From Impatiens glandulifera (Eukaryota; Streptophyta; Magnoliopsida; Ericales; Balsaminaceae), in assembly GCF_907164915.1 (NCBI RefSeq), contig NC_061864.1, forward strand, positions 19,566,484 through 19,630,483: a stretch of 64,000 bases of DNA, in the 5' to 3' direction. A model generated the notes under the pieces. It saw only the letters and a program-made list of their open reading frames with translations, ran no database searches and was not told where the DNA came from. Every line of letters starts with the position of its first letter. Position 1 is the first letter of the stretch. The position numbers and the translations under genes were made by a program. Below, piece by piece: positions 1-11,850 of this stretch.

Positions 1-330
1 CTTGCCTGAATTATCAGCAACACCTGATTTTGAGATCGAACTATACATACTCTTTTATTATCCCTAAGTATAAGATCAAGGATCTAGATTAAAAGGGATA
101 ACATATAACTCCAGTGGATAGAATTCTTTATGACATTAGCATTAGAAGAATTATGGTTTCAACTATTTCATTGAAAAATCTTCAAAGCCATTTTGGATGT
201 TTGTTTAAGTGGTTCTATATGATTTTTTTTATTATTTAAAAGAGAACTAGAATGACACCCTACATTTATTGCCCTAGGGAGATTTTATATGACTTAATTC
301 TTATAATCGTCATGATTTGTGCTGCAACAT
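1..330. other. A+T-rich flank, no gene seen
   Basis: No open frame, RNA gene or clear repeat end is visible. It may be the decayed continuation of the copia relic that resumes at 880, but I could not align it to a copia domain. Confidence 0.4.
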
Positions 331-868
331 CTATGTTTGGAAAACCTATAAAATTGTAATTCAATTCTAATTCTAATGTTAGTAAAAATATACTAAAAGT
401 ATTTTTTTATATATATTATTTATTTTATTAAAATATTAGTTTAACATAACCAATTAAGATAGTTAAGTGTTAAAAGTTTTTTTACGTTTTAATTCTCATT
501 AAAAAAAATAAAAAAAAAATATCTGTATATATTATAAAAATTATTGGTACGACATTTTGATTTTTTAAATTCAAAAAAAATATTAGTTCCAAATGTTAAC
601 TTTCTAAATTAAAAAATAGAAAAATTATCGATTGAAAAAATTAATCATGTTTTAAATAATAAGTTATTTTGTTTGAAAAACATGAAAAAAAATAAATTTG
701 GAATTACAAGCTAAAAATAATAGAATTATGACTTATAAAATTACACTAAATTAAATTCCATTAAAATTTTAATTTTAATTCTTAATATTAACATGTCTAC
801 CAAATCTAAGAATTGAAATTGGATCCCCAATTCCAATTTCAATATCAATTACACGGTTACTAAACAGA
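331..868. mobile_element. A+T-rich TIR element (TGTTTGG-end family)
   Basis: The left end reads tatgtttggaaaacc and the right end, read on the minus strand, tctgtttagtaaccg, so the ends form imperfect inverted repeats. Just inside, both ends carry aattgaaatt/aattcaatt-type motifs in opposite orientation. There is no coding capacity. Similar ends occur at 50991-51712 and about 62997-63290. It is probably a non-autonomous DNA transposon. No target-site duplication was recognised, so the superfamily is undecided. Confidence 0.4.
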
Positions 869-879
869 TTATAGTTTTA

Positions 880-1237
880 GTATTTTTTTTTATTCTCTTG
901 AAAAATCTTCAGCTAAAGTCGAGAGTATTGCTGCTTCAGTATGTGAACCTTAGTGGATTATTTATATCCTGACTAATTTTGATGTTTCTCCTCAATTGAG
1001 GATTCATTTATGACGTGATAATCAAGTTGCAATAAATATTTTCGCTAATTAGGTGTATAATGAGCTAACTAAACACTTCGAGCCGAATAAGTTCAAAGAA
1101 GGATTTATCACTCCAAAAATATTCATACATCTTCTTAAATTGCAGACATATTTAAGAAGGTTCTTGATCCTAAATGCTTTCAAATTTTTTTTCTAAGTTA
1201 GGCTATTGGATTTCCATCCAGCTCCCCATGAAGGGGG
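880..1237 (+). pseudogene. copia RNase H / pol 3' end relic
   Basis: Reading with several frame changes gives the C-terminal pattern of copia RNase H: SSAKVESIAAS (the usual SSAEAEYRA box), then a TKHFE-like motif (TKHIE box), FKEGFITPK, and a segment like ADIFTK followed by ALGK-type residues. Internal stops show it is dead. It runs directly into the LTR starting near 1238 through a purine run (atgaaggggga, about 1227-1237) that looks like the polypurine tract. It therefore belongs to a copia copy lying immediately 5' of the one at 1646-5256, with a shared LTR. Confidence 0.55.
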
Positions 1238-1641
1238 ATTTATTGAATTACTTCCTTATTTGTTATTTCCCACTTAGCTTGTTTTTTAATTTGTTAAATG
1301 ATAACTATTAGATTGTTAAAAATTAATTTGTTAGATTGTTATAAATTAACTCTTATAGAATATATTTTTTTATTTCTCTGTATAGTAATAAAGTATAAAA
1401 TAAATAAGAGAAATTATTTATTTATCTCCTATTAATTAAGCTAAATATAATAATTAATTCCTAAGTTATTTTTTCTATTACTATTATAAATTATAAATAA
1501 ATAGAATATTATAAATATTATAAATTATAAACGGATAGAATATTGTAAAGATTACTAATTCAATCAATAATATTATTTTAATCTTTCTTTTTAAAAACTC
1601 AATTAAATAGTTCTGGTTTATTTCATCAATTCTAGAAATCA
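1238..1641 (+). repeat. copia LTR (shared, 5' LTR of the 1.6-5.2 kb relic)
   Basis: The LTR lies between a purine-rich tract and a tRNA-Met-type primer site. Its last ~160 bases (…ttctagaaatca) recur at about 5120-5256 in the same orientation, which identifies the LTR pair. The exact 5' end is uncertain, and A+T-rich decay is heavy. Confidence 0.55.
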
Positions 1642-1645
1642 AACT

Positions 1646-1657
1646 TGGTATCAGATT
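1646..1657 (+). other. Retroelement primer-binding site
   Basis: The sequence tggtatcaga at 1646-1655, 4 nt after the LTR end, is the standard plant copia PBS complementary to the 3' end of initiator tRNA-Met. Confidence 0.75.
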
Positions 1658-2629
1658 TTATAATTATAAGGGAAAACTCTCGAAATGATTTCAATGAAAG
1701 AACAATATCACTTCTCAATTCTATCAATAATACCTAGAAGCGTAAAACTTGATAAACATAACTATATCTATTAGAAATCACAAGTTACTCCAATCATGAT
1801 AGGTTATAATTTTATGGATATAGTAGAAGAGAATATTGAAACTCCTCCCAAATTTCTTCAAGAAACAGATAATCAAAATAATACAATTCAAATCAAGAAT
1901 TCAAAATTTAAACAATGGCGTATCCAAGATAAAATGATACTTGCATGACTCTTTTCAACATTGACCGACGAGATTCGTCAACAAGTCTCAAAATCATCTT
2001 CGGTGCAAGAAATTTGGGAAACCCTAAAGAAAATATATATTTCTCAATCAAAGAGCCAACTATTTCAGTTACGGAATCAACTCCTAAACGCACACAAAGG
2101 TAGTAACTCTCTTTTTAACTTCATTCAACATATCAAAAATCTGTCAGATACACTTAATGATGCCGGACAATATGTTTCTAATCAAGATCTACAACTAACT
2201 TTACTCACCGGGCTTAGAAACGAATTCGAGTCGATGATATGTGTTATAACTTTCAGACAAGATCTATCGTTTAATGAGATGACAAATATCTTTCTAAATC
2301 ATGAACAACGACTCATATTCAAGAAAAGAAAATTTCATTATGAAAATATTTCGCCCTCAAACGTTTTGGCGAATGTTGCTTATATTTATGGGCATGGAAG
2401 CGGAAAGAACCAAAGACAAAACCGAGACTATAATCGTCCACAATGTAATTTTTGTCATAAAATTTGTCATCGCTCCGAAAGTTATCTATATATATATAAT
2501 GATGCTTAATTTTTAAAGTGTCCGGATTGCCGGGTCGAGAGCAGTGATTAATTTGGATACTTGGGTCGGATTGTGGGTTGACCCGTTTTTAAATTTAAAA
2601 CGGTTAAAAATAAAATTAAAAATGCTAGA

Positions 2630-2692
2630 AGTATGTTTCGAACTTGCAACCTAACAAAACAAGTACAACTCTTTAACCAATTAGGCTACAAA
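2630..2692 (-). other. tRNA-like module (A/B-box-like) in Helitron unit 1
   Basis: Read on the minus strand the sequence begins tgtagcctaattggttaaag, resembling a tRNA 5' side with an A box (TRGCNNARTGG). About 30 nt later comes gcaagttcgaaac, resembling a B box (GGTTCGANNCC). No cloverleaf with an acceptor stem can be formed, so it is a tRNA-like fragment or RNA polymerase III promoter relic, not a tRNA gene. Confidence 0.4.
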
Positions 2693-2905
2693 GACTTTAT
2701 ATTTTAAATTTAACACCAAATTTGATAAACGCGGGACGTTTTAATATTAATATAAGTTCAACTTTTTAACTAACTAATCTATATATATATAATGATGCTT
2801 AATTTTTAAAGTGTCCGGATTGCCGGGTCTAGTATTTGGGTCGGATTGTGGGTTGACCCGCCTTTAAATTTAAAACGGTTAAAAATAAAATTAAAAATGC
2901 TAGAG

Positions 2906-2966
2906 GTATGTTTCGAACTTGCAACCTAACAAAACAAGTACAACTTTTTAACCAACTAGGCTACAA
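2906..2966 (-). other. tRNA-like module in Helitron unit 2
   Basis: Second copy of the module at 2630-2692 with a few substitutions (A-box-like tagcctagttgg, B-box-like gcaagttcgaaac). Its retention in both tandem units is notable. It is not a functional tRNA by inspection. Confidence 0.35.
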
Positions 2967-5119
2967 AGACTTTATATTTTAAATTCAACACCAAATTTGA
3001 TAAACGCGGGACGTTTTAATATTAATATAAGTTCAATTTTTTAACTAACTAATCTATATATATATATAATGATGTTGAGTAAATGAATATTTGGGTCGGA
3101 TTGTGGGTTGACCCACCCATAAACTTAAAACGGTTAAAAATAAAATTAAAAATGTTATCCATAATTTTTTTCACGGTTTTTTATATTATTACTCGTGCAA
3201 ATGCACGGGCTAAATGCTAGTTTTTATAATCCATCTTGTTAAATATGTAATATACAAGGACATAGTGCTCTTGAGTGCCTTCATTTTAATCCTTCTACAA
3301 ATCCTACAACAATGTTAGTTACATCATCTACTATTATAGATCCAACTTGGTGTCTAAATTCATGTGTTACCGACCATATTACTTCCGATCTTAATAATCT
3401 ACACGTACATGCTCCTTATACAAGTACTCAAACTATTAAAGGCGGAAATGGTATGCCTCTGAATATTTATAATATTGGTACCACTAAAGTTTTAAATCAG
3501 TAAAAATATCTCTACTTATGTAATATATTACACGTTCTGGATATTACTAAAAATCTGATGAGTGTCGCGAGATTTTCATCAGATAATAATGTATTTTTTG
3601 AATTTCACCCGAATGTTTGTCTTATTAAAGACCGAGATACGAAGATAGTGTTTTTTAAGGGATTATTCAAGAACGAACTTTATTGCATTGAACCTACTGA
3701 AAGTTCGTTTTCAACATATTCTAATAAACAAGTGTTTATTGGTATTCGATCTCCGACTCAAATTTGGCATTCACAACTTGGACATCCTTCTAGCGCTACT
3801 ACATCTTTAGTTATATCACACTTTAAGTTACCAGTTTCAGGTAGTAATACTATTTCTTTTTGTGAATCATGTCAATATGGGAAAGCACATAAACTACCTT
3901 TTTCAGCTTCAAAATCTATATATATAGCTCCTTTAGACCTAATTCATTGGAATATTTGGGGACCTCCTCTTGAATTTCCGTGTACTAGTTGTCGTTATTT
4001 TGTACATTTTGTGGATGATTTTAGTAAATTCACATGGATATATCCGCTAAAAAAAAGTTGGATGTTTTGAATACGTTTATCAACTTTCTTCGACTTGTTG
4101 AAAATTTATTTAGTCGTAAAATCAAAATATTGCAAACTGATTGGAGAGGAGAATATAGAAATTTTAAATCATTAACGGATAATCATGGTATTTTACATCG
4201 TTTATCTTGCCTACATACTAGTGAGCAAAACAATATTACTGAATGGAAAGTTCGTCATATTACAGAAACTGGTCTCACTTTATTGACTCATGCATCTATG
4301 CCACTACATTATTGGAGTGAAGATTTTGAAATAGACACATATCTTATCAATCGTCTTCCTACTCCGACATTACATCAATGTTCACCATTCGAGACTATAT
4401 TTAACTCTTCTCCTGACTATGGTTCTTGTTATCCACTCACACGACCGTACAATTAATGCAAACTCAATTTTCATACTACTGAATGTAGTTTCCTTGGTTA
4501 CAGCTCATCTCACAAAGGTTATAAGTGTCTTCACATTCCGTTTGGACGAATATTTATCTCTCGACATGTCATTTTTGACGAACTCACTTTTTCTTTCAAA
4601 AGTAAGGACCTTATGCACTTGTTTAAACCACAAGAAAATAATGAGACATCTCTTCCAACAACTATACTTAATTCATCAATACCACCTCTATTATCTCATA
4701 TCACTTCATCGTCTCCACCATCACCATCTTCGACCTCCACAACATCATCAAACACTATATCATATTCTTGTACTACTATTACCGTTCCTTCAACACAACC
4801 AATTATCACAACAGTTAATGAACCTAAATCTTCTACTCATCAGATGATTACACGCAATAAAGCACGATCTATGTCATCGTTAGCTCTCACTACTACTTCT
4901 TCGACTACTATACACCTACAAGTTTTATCAAAGCTAATAAGGATCCGCAATGACGTTTTGTCATGACAAATGAATACAATGCTCTTATTCAGAATAAAAC
5001 ATGGTCTCTTATTCCCCGTACACCATCTCATAATTTTGTTAGATATAAATGAGTTTTCAAACTCAAGCATAAAGTTGATGGGTCTATTGATCGACATAAA
5101 GCACGTTGTTATTTCAAAT

Positions 5120-5256
5120 TAGTTATCTTTTTTATTACTATTATAAATAGATAAACTATTGTAAAAATTACTAATTCAATTAATAATATTATTTCAATTT
5201 TCTCTTCAAAAACTAAATCAAATAGTTTTTATTAATTTTATCAATTCTAGAAATCA
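5120..5256 (+). repeat. copia 3' LTR remnant
   Basis: Matches about 1478-1641 of the upstream LTR, including ttactaattcaat, aatattattt and the terminal tcaattctagaaatca. The LTR front is missing together with the deleted end of pol. Confidence 0.65.
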
Positions 5257-6167
5257 AATTTATAGACAATTATATCACTAACTTTGTATTTAAAAGCAAA
5301 GCTAATATTTTAAATGAATAACAAGTTTTTTTTTAAATTATTCATCTTTTTCATTGTTCTCTAAATTTTCATATTCAAAAATTGTAAGTAAAAGTTATCG
5401 TCCCTTCAAATATATAGAGAGAAATGAAAGTGAAAGTGAAGTTTAAAGGAGATATAATGGTTAGCTAAAAAAACAAAATTTCTTCTCTCTTTTTACACTT
5501 TTTTATTATTTTTATTTTTCTAGACAATTACAATATGTCACATTATTTACTTTTTCATTCTTTTTCTCAATTTCCCTTCCCGTCACTTTTTATATATATA
5601 AATACATTGAAAAGTAATGACATAAAAAAATAATAATAATAGGGAGAGAGAATTTGATAGAGAGAATGGAAGAGAATGATATATCACTATATCAATAGTT
5701 AGAAAAAAAAATAAAAGGTAAGGAGAGAAGAGAGATAAATTTTATTATTTTTTTCAACCAATTAAAATGCGTGTTATTACGGCATCCCATCTTCCAAATT
5801 CACCCCTAAATCATTTCTAAAAATAAATTGTAATGAAAGTGTATTCAATGATGTTTTGAAAGGGTAATTAGACTAGTTGAGTAAGCATAATTTAAAAGAT
5901 ATATTTTTTATTTTCTCTCCATTAATAATCTCTTCTATTTATTAATAATTTATCTCTTTTTTATTTATTAATAATTTTTCTCTTTTTACCTAATAATTTT
6001 TAAATATATATTTATATATTTGTTCTTTTTCTCTTTTCACCTACTAATTTGTAAATATATATTTATATATTTTATTTATTAACTTATTTATTTATATATT
6101 TTTTAGATTAATAACATATAGAATGAATAAATAAATAAATAAAATATATAAATATATATGCTTTAAA

Positions 6168-6210
<43 letters not shown>

Positions 6211-7330
6211 TATAGTAATAACACGAAGAATGAATAAGTTAAATAATAAAAAAATTTAAATTTAGTAAAAAGAAAAAACAATTGTGAAAAATCATTTGCA
6301 AAGACTGAAAAAAAAGTCATTTATTATCAATTATTTTTAATATTAAATTATATTATTTTTACTATAAATTATATTAATTTTACTATAAATTATATTTTAT
6401 TTTTAATTTATCTGTTAGATATGAAGTTTGAGATGTCATAAAAAACAAAAATTGTAATTATATTTTGTTGTTTAATTTTGTAAGAATATTTAGATCATAC
6501 ACTTTTTAATAGTATTTAAATGTATGTTTTTGATAAATATATTTCATTACTACTCTTCTTCAATTAAATTCTGCAAATTTATTGTTAAAGAGAATATTTT
6601 TTTAATTAAGTATAATACAATTAAATTTATTTATTTAATATTATTGAACACAACAATAAATAAATAAATAAAAAAAACATTCACTTTCTTTATATATATA
6701 TATATATATATATTAATAAATTTATATATCTCAAAATATATATAAATTTAAAACATATTAATATATTAATAATTTTATAAAATTATTTATATTAATTTAA
6801 TAATAAAAAGATTATGATAGAAAAATTAATAAATATTTTTTTAATAATAAAAAATTGAAGATAAAAAATTTATCAAATGTTTTTTTTAATAGTAAAAATT
6901 AAATAGAGAAAATATTAAATACATTTCTGATAACATGTACAATTCAAAATTGATAGAGATTAAAGACAAATTCCATCTTTTGTGGGTGAAATGTACTTAT
7001 GATTGTATTGTTGAACCACCCCCAAGTTGTAGTTGATAAACTCATAATAAATGTTTTTCAAATAGTTTTTTTTGCCTATTGATCTTTCAATATACTAGTC
7101 ATATAGAAGCGAAAGGATTTAGCACAAATTCAAAAGAGACTAGGCAAGTCATCCCAATATATCTTAGACGAGGATCACATTGAAAGGATGCTGCGACAAA
7201 ATACTCAGAATACAAACAACAAAAAGTCAGTCATCAAGAAAATTACAACAAACAAACATACCAATTGTTTAAAACAGGAAATTTTGTTTTCTCAGATGGA
7301 AAAAACACCATTTAACTAATTAAACACACA
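5257..7330. other. A+T-rich intergenic DNA
   Basis: No coding frame or recognisable element. It holds a (TA)n tract at 6167-6206 and a shorter one near 6690-6712, plus many poly-A/T runs. The last 300 bp may include the 3' UTR of the minus-strand gene ending at 7352. Confidence 0.5.
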
Positions 7331-7351
7331 CTGAAGATCAAGAACCTTTGA

Positions 7352-8196
7352 TCAGTTATTATTAGACTGGTTCTCTTTCTCCTTCAAAGCTTTCTTAACC
7401 TCAATGTTCAGAATCCCATCGTTTCCAAAACTGGGAGAGAATAGCCTCGGATCAACCTCACCCGGCAAGAAATATGTCAGAGAGAATGATCCAACTGATG
7501 GAAGATTCTGCGCTTTCACTCCCAGCGGTATAGATGCTTCCTTCATACATCCTTTAATTACGACTTTACCTGTTTTGCTAATCTCGATGGCCAGCTTGCC
7601 TGAACAATATTACAAAAAATAAAATTATATATGAATCCGATTACTTTTCAATTCTCGCTAAGTAATGACAGTCCACAAAAATCAACATCCTCATGGTTAA
7701 ATCGTTAGCTAGTCAAATTGATATCTGAATCAATCTAGTGATAGTTATCTGCGCCCTACACACACTTGGATACAAAAATTCTGGATCAAAAAATAACCTT
7801 ATTCAGTTGGAGTTATGAAAAAGGTATTAACATATAATGAAAAAACAACAAGCAAGCTCTAAGTGTTTACAACTGGGGCCAGTAATATCAAATCTAATTA
7901 AAAAGGAAGTTTAAAATCAATCTCTTTAAAGTTTCAATAAAGTATCTGAAATCCATTAATAACTGTGTGATGTTTTGTATTAATAGTTCGAGGCAAAAGG
8001 TCTTTTTTTTAGAGAACTTACTGATGTCACGACGACGAACGCCTGGGAGAGCGACCTTGAGAATGTAGGAATGATCACATTCTCCCGAATTAAACATGCC
8101 AATAGCTAGTCCATGCCTGACATCTTTTGCATTATCTACAAGAGTCAGTTGAGGATCACATCCTCCTTCTCGACCTTGGAACTCTACAGACTTCAT
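7352..8196 (-). CDS. Alpha-crystallin/HSP20-like domain protein, IDM3-like
   Basis: Two coding exons can be joined. One runs 8196 down to 8022 (donor gtaagt). The other runs 7599 down to 7352 (acceptor ttcag, stop TGA at 7352-7354). The join completes a serine codon and gives about 140 residues. The second exon carries KLAIEISKTGKVVIKG, then NLPSVGSFSLTYFLPGEV and VDPRLFSPSFGNDGIL. This beta-strand arrangement and the LPGxVDPRLFSPxFxxDGI motif are typical of the short plant alpha-crystallin-domain proteins annotated as IDM3-like. IDM2/IDM3 act with the IDM1 histone acetyltransferase in active DNA demethylation in Arabidopsis. Assignment to that branch is inference, and an ordinary sHSP-like role is possible. 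The start is the first ATG in the open part of the exon. A short out-of-frame upstream ATG (near 8224) exists. No transmembrane or signal segment is seen. Confidence 0.72.
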
Positions 8197-10860
8197 CTCC
8201 TTGTTATGTTTTACAATCCTTCATGGAAGTTCATATTAAATATCATAACTATTTGCACAAGCATATCTATTTTCCAGTATCTGAGATAACCATCCATCAA
8301 ACCAGCAAGCCAAGTATAGCTAATTCTTGTAGGAGTACAAGTGTAATATTTATACTTTGAAAACAATACATTAATAGCTATATAAAACTCCAATACACGC
8401 GCGCTTAGATTATATTTTTAAGTCACATAATTTCCTTTCAAAATTTTATAAACAATTATAAGTTCTTAACATACTTCATGAATATCGAGCCTATTTGTTA
8501 TCGGATCATAATCAAGGAAAATCTATATTTGTCATGATTGTCAATAATCAAAATGACCTAAGAAAATAATATGGATTATAATACATCAAATCATTTTTAT
8601 ACCAAATGAAGTAAGAAAACACTCTAATCTATAATATGATGCAAAAAATAATTTCTAGACAAAATGAAGCCAAAAACAACTAATCCTCTCACTGTGATAT
8701 AGAAAACAATCTTATACCTAAACAAAAAATTATTTTGAAATTTTAGTTTTGAAAATTTCCCATTGGGATTGTGAAATAGTAATAGATTCCAAATAGCTCA
8801 TAATAAACACAGCGAGTAATGTAAATCCCTGGTCCATATTACAACAGTTTTAAGGTCTTAGTAACCAAAATGACTTTTCTTTTAGGAGAGATAGTAGGTT
8901 TCAAGAGTCTTGTAGTATTTAGATAAAATATTTTTTAGAAAAGGCAAAGGCAAAAGGAATGCATATGGCATCTAAAGAATAAGAGAAAGAACAACATGGG
9001 ATAGAGGGATGTGTACAAAATTACCAAAAGGAGATCACAGAAAAAAAAGTCATAGAAGAGTAAAAATTTGTACTGGGATGAATTAACCTAGGTCATGGTG
9101 CAGGAGAAATAAGTAACAACTTTCCCTGATCTGAAATACACATCGAATCAGTAGAGATGATGTAGCTCAAAATGCACAGCTGATGTTGAAATGATTATAT
9201 ATAGCCAAAGATAACTCAACTAGTTAGATGTTCATTAAAGGAAAAAAATGAGCTCTAACAAGATCACATTAGCACTGAGACTCTTAACATGCTACAATGT
9301 CTCAAAAATTCCAGAAAAGTTACCCATAAGTGATATTTAAATAACGAAATACTCAAATACCCATAAGAGTGATGTTTTCAATCATTGTTGCATATACAAA
9401 GAGGCCACTAATTGGGTGTATCTCCTCTATCTATACACTTAAAGCATTATGTTTGCCATCTGTTACAGATATCTTAAGGTTCAGAGTCATTAATCCTAAT
9501 GAATCATCTGAATAAACGCCTACACATTATTGATTTACCTTTTATAGAACTACCTTGATCTAATTGGAATCTAATCCCCGCTGTCTTTGTTATTTTACTT
9601 CATTTCCGTCGCTTGCAACATAAAAATGATGTTCCTCGCATTCGTAATAATTATTTATTTTGATAAAAAGTTTACCCTTTCTTATAATAATAACTTTAGT
9701 AAGCAAATGTAATGGATGTAGCTAATAACTATCACTTTCAACCATCCATTCTGAATTACTTATGGGTTAACTTGATTCCTTCCCACACCCATTTTCTATG
9801 AGTTTATGTGTCATATGTTACTTTTATACAAAATTAAACCCGCAAACAATTTACATGATTTGAAAGGTCTGCAACTCCAAAAATGGGATTGTATCACAAA
9901 CAATGAAGGAAGAACCGCCATCTCATTATCAATCTAAAGGAGATGAAATCAGCAAGCAAGAGAATGAATTTCAATCTAATATAAAACTAATGAAGAATGG
10001 CTGTTGAGAACTAGGGGGGAAGATGGAAGATTGATTTAAGCTTGTCCATGTCGAATCTAAGCTCTTTTGAATTGGTGCTTTGATTTTGTGTTCTCTTTTG
10101 CTTTTTTGATGCTTTTCTTGTTGATGTGTGATAAATGATGCATTAATTGGACTATTAGGGTTTGGTTTTGCCCAAGCAGTTAGGGTCTTCGCACTACCAT
10201 GGATCAGTGAAAAAGTCACACTATTTTTCAAAAGGAATAAAAAACATTAAAGAAAGATGAACTTTATGAACCTTAAAGTTATTTCTTTTTTTATATCTAT
10301 AGTTGTAGTGTTTTGGTTGATTATCGACAAAAGGTGACTAAATGGTTACATGAACTTAGCTGAAAACGAGCAAATAATGATTCAATCAGCAAGAATGCTT
10401 CAATTTTTTTCCTAAGGCAGATTCAAACTGATAATCTCTTTAGATCTAGAAACATGCATGTTACGACTAGGAAGATTCAGACATAAAATAAAGCCAAGCA
10501 AAGAAGATCCCAAAACATATGATCAACACTGCAGTCGTCTGTGTCAGAAACACAAGTATCGTACAGGAAATTCCCTTTTTCAGACGATTGTAATGCTTGA
10601 TGAGAATCTAATGTGAATCGAGAAAGAAAAAACAACGAAAACCAACCTTTCTTATTCAACAAAAACCAGATAGATAGCAAGATCACTACAAATAAAGAGA
10701 TTTGAACGACTTCAAATGGAGTGAACCTAGAGAGAAACTTCCAATGGATAGAACTTGGAATACCTGAGAATGGAATGAACCTGGAGCGAGAAGAACTACT
10801 TAGAGTGACGACGATTCAGTGAAACCGGAACCGACTGGTTTATAAACTGAAAACCCTACA
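8197..10860 (-). promoter_or_regulatory. Probable 5' leader with intron of the HSP20-like gene
   Basis: Upstream of the start codon no further domain-coding exon is evident. On the minus strand, 10850-10765 looks like a plant leader exon. It has a tttataaac TATA-like sequence, a ctctctctagg/ttctcgctcc-type leader, and a possible donor cattctcag|gtattcc near 10764. This implies a long leader intron of about 2.5 kb down to the ATG exon. Two short minus frames here (9971-10231 and 10477-10686) have no recognisable domain and I do not call them genes. Confidence 0.35.
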
Positions 10861-11160
10861 GTAATTAAAGCAACAGTAAGGGATATTTTTGTAATAGTAA
10901 CAGGTTATAACTCATATTTATCCCTAAATTTAGATAAAATATTTAAAATAAATTATTAAAAAATTCAAAATATATATTTTAAAAAATATTATTTGGTTTT
11001 AATAAAATTATTAAGTTGTTGTTATGCAATTTTCTTACTTAAATTTCTCAAATATTTAAATAATAAACTTATTATTTAATAATATAATTTAAAAAAAATG
11101 ATAGAAGGAGCTGAAAGATTTTTACGATGTGATATTATATATATATATATATAATACAGA

Positions 11161-11310
11161 GAAACACGACAAATTTGCATAGAATAAATCAACAATATAT
11201 TATCCATGATATTTAGAGTTACAGATTATATAATTCAAAGGAAACACGAAAGATTTGCATCGAATAAATCAACGAGATATTGTCCATGATATTGAGAGTT
11301 AAAGATTTTG
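11161..11310. repeat. 80-bp tandem duplication
   Basis: gaaacacgacaaatttgcat at 11161 and gaaacacgaaagatttgcat at 11241 begin two copies of an ~70-80 bp unit that stay alignable through aataaatcaac…ccatgatatt…gagtta. Confidence 0.8.
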
Positions 11311-11399
11311 CAGAATGATAGGGAACAAAAGATTTACTTAATAGGACACGTATTAATTTTTCCCTTTTAAATTTTAAATTTCACAAGTCACTCATGAAC

Positions 11400-11549
11400 G
11401 TATTAAATAATTTATTTTTTCAATTTTTTATTATTAAAAAATATATTACTTAATTTATCTCTCTATAATTTTTTATTATTAAAATTATTATAAATATATA
11501 TTTGTAATTATTAATGTATCTTTAAAATTATATATATATATATAGTTTG

Positions 11550-11609
<60 letters not shown>

Positions 11610-11850
11610 TATAATTTTTAAAAAATATATACATTTTTAATTTAATATATATAAAGAAAGTGAAAAAATATAATTTTTTAAATTATTTATTTTTGGTTGG
11701 GCTCAATATTTTATTAACTCATATTTATTAAAAAAATGATTTTTAATAATAAAAATACTTCAAATTAGATAAAATAATAATTAATTATATTACATTTAAT
11801 TAAAATATTCACTCATTTATTTACTATCTTAAGTTAATAAATTATACAAT
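11400..11850. repeat. Dispersed A+T-rich repeat, copy 1
   Basis: Alignable by eye to 12780-13200 and, less well, to 16270-16560. The shared landmarks are a ttattattaaaattatt block, a central (TA)n tract with atagtttgttatatata, and taatttaatatatataaag. This suggests an old MITE-like family with a hypervariable (TA)n core. Ends and target duplications are not resolvable. Confidence 0.45.

Larger units (their letters stand above)
2485..3220 (+). mobile_element. Helitron-like non-autonomous element
   Basis: The element starts with TC (tctatatatatataatgatg), ends in CTAG (3217-3220), and has a short hairpin (cgtgc…gcacg, 3194-3207) about 10 nt before the end. It lies between A (2484) and T (3221). 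These are the structural hallmarks of plant Helitrons. Removing it rejoins the copia gag zinc knuckle, which independently supports both boundaries. Inside are three head-to-tail partial units beginning at 2485, 2778 and 3053 (293, 275 and 168 bp), each starting with the tctatatatat motif. The third is shortened and carries the 3' hairpin. There is no Rep/helicase coding capacity. Confidence 0.8.
1680..5105 (+). pseudogene. Ty1/copia gag-pol relic (interrupted)
   Basis: Degenerate gag-pol of a copia element in the usual order. Gag (1690-2484; longest open piece 1961-2509) begins with a KLDKHNY-like start and has the UBN2-type IWETLKKIY region. The zinc knuckle is split by the Helitron at 2485-3220: CNFC lies before it, and ICNIQGHSALEC resumes after it at about 3237. 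A protease-like segment follows at 3312-3503. Integrase runs 3558-4456, with the HHCC-type IWHSQLGHPS…CESC zinc module and core segments FVDDFSKFTW, LQTDWRGEY and SEQNN. A GYSSHKGYK-like integrase tail lies near 4500, then a Ser/Thr/Pro-rich linker, and only the first ~45 residues of the reverse transcriptase (NKTWSL to GSIDRHKAR, ending near 5105). The rest of RT and RNase H is deleted. Many stops and frameshifts make it inactive. Confidence 0.85.

Noticed and set aside
2630..2692. A functional tRNA gene on the minus strand
   Set aside because: A- and B-box-like motifs are present, but no acceptor or anticodon stem can be paired and the copy sits in a transposon.
9971..10231. 86-codon minus frame upstream of the HSP20-like gene as an additional N-terminal exon
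   Set aside because: No ACD-family similarity, no convincing splice sites linking it to 8196, and low-complexity residues.
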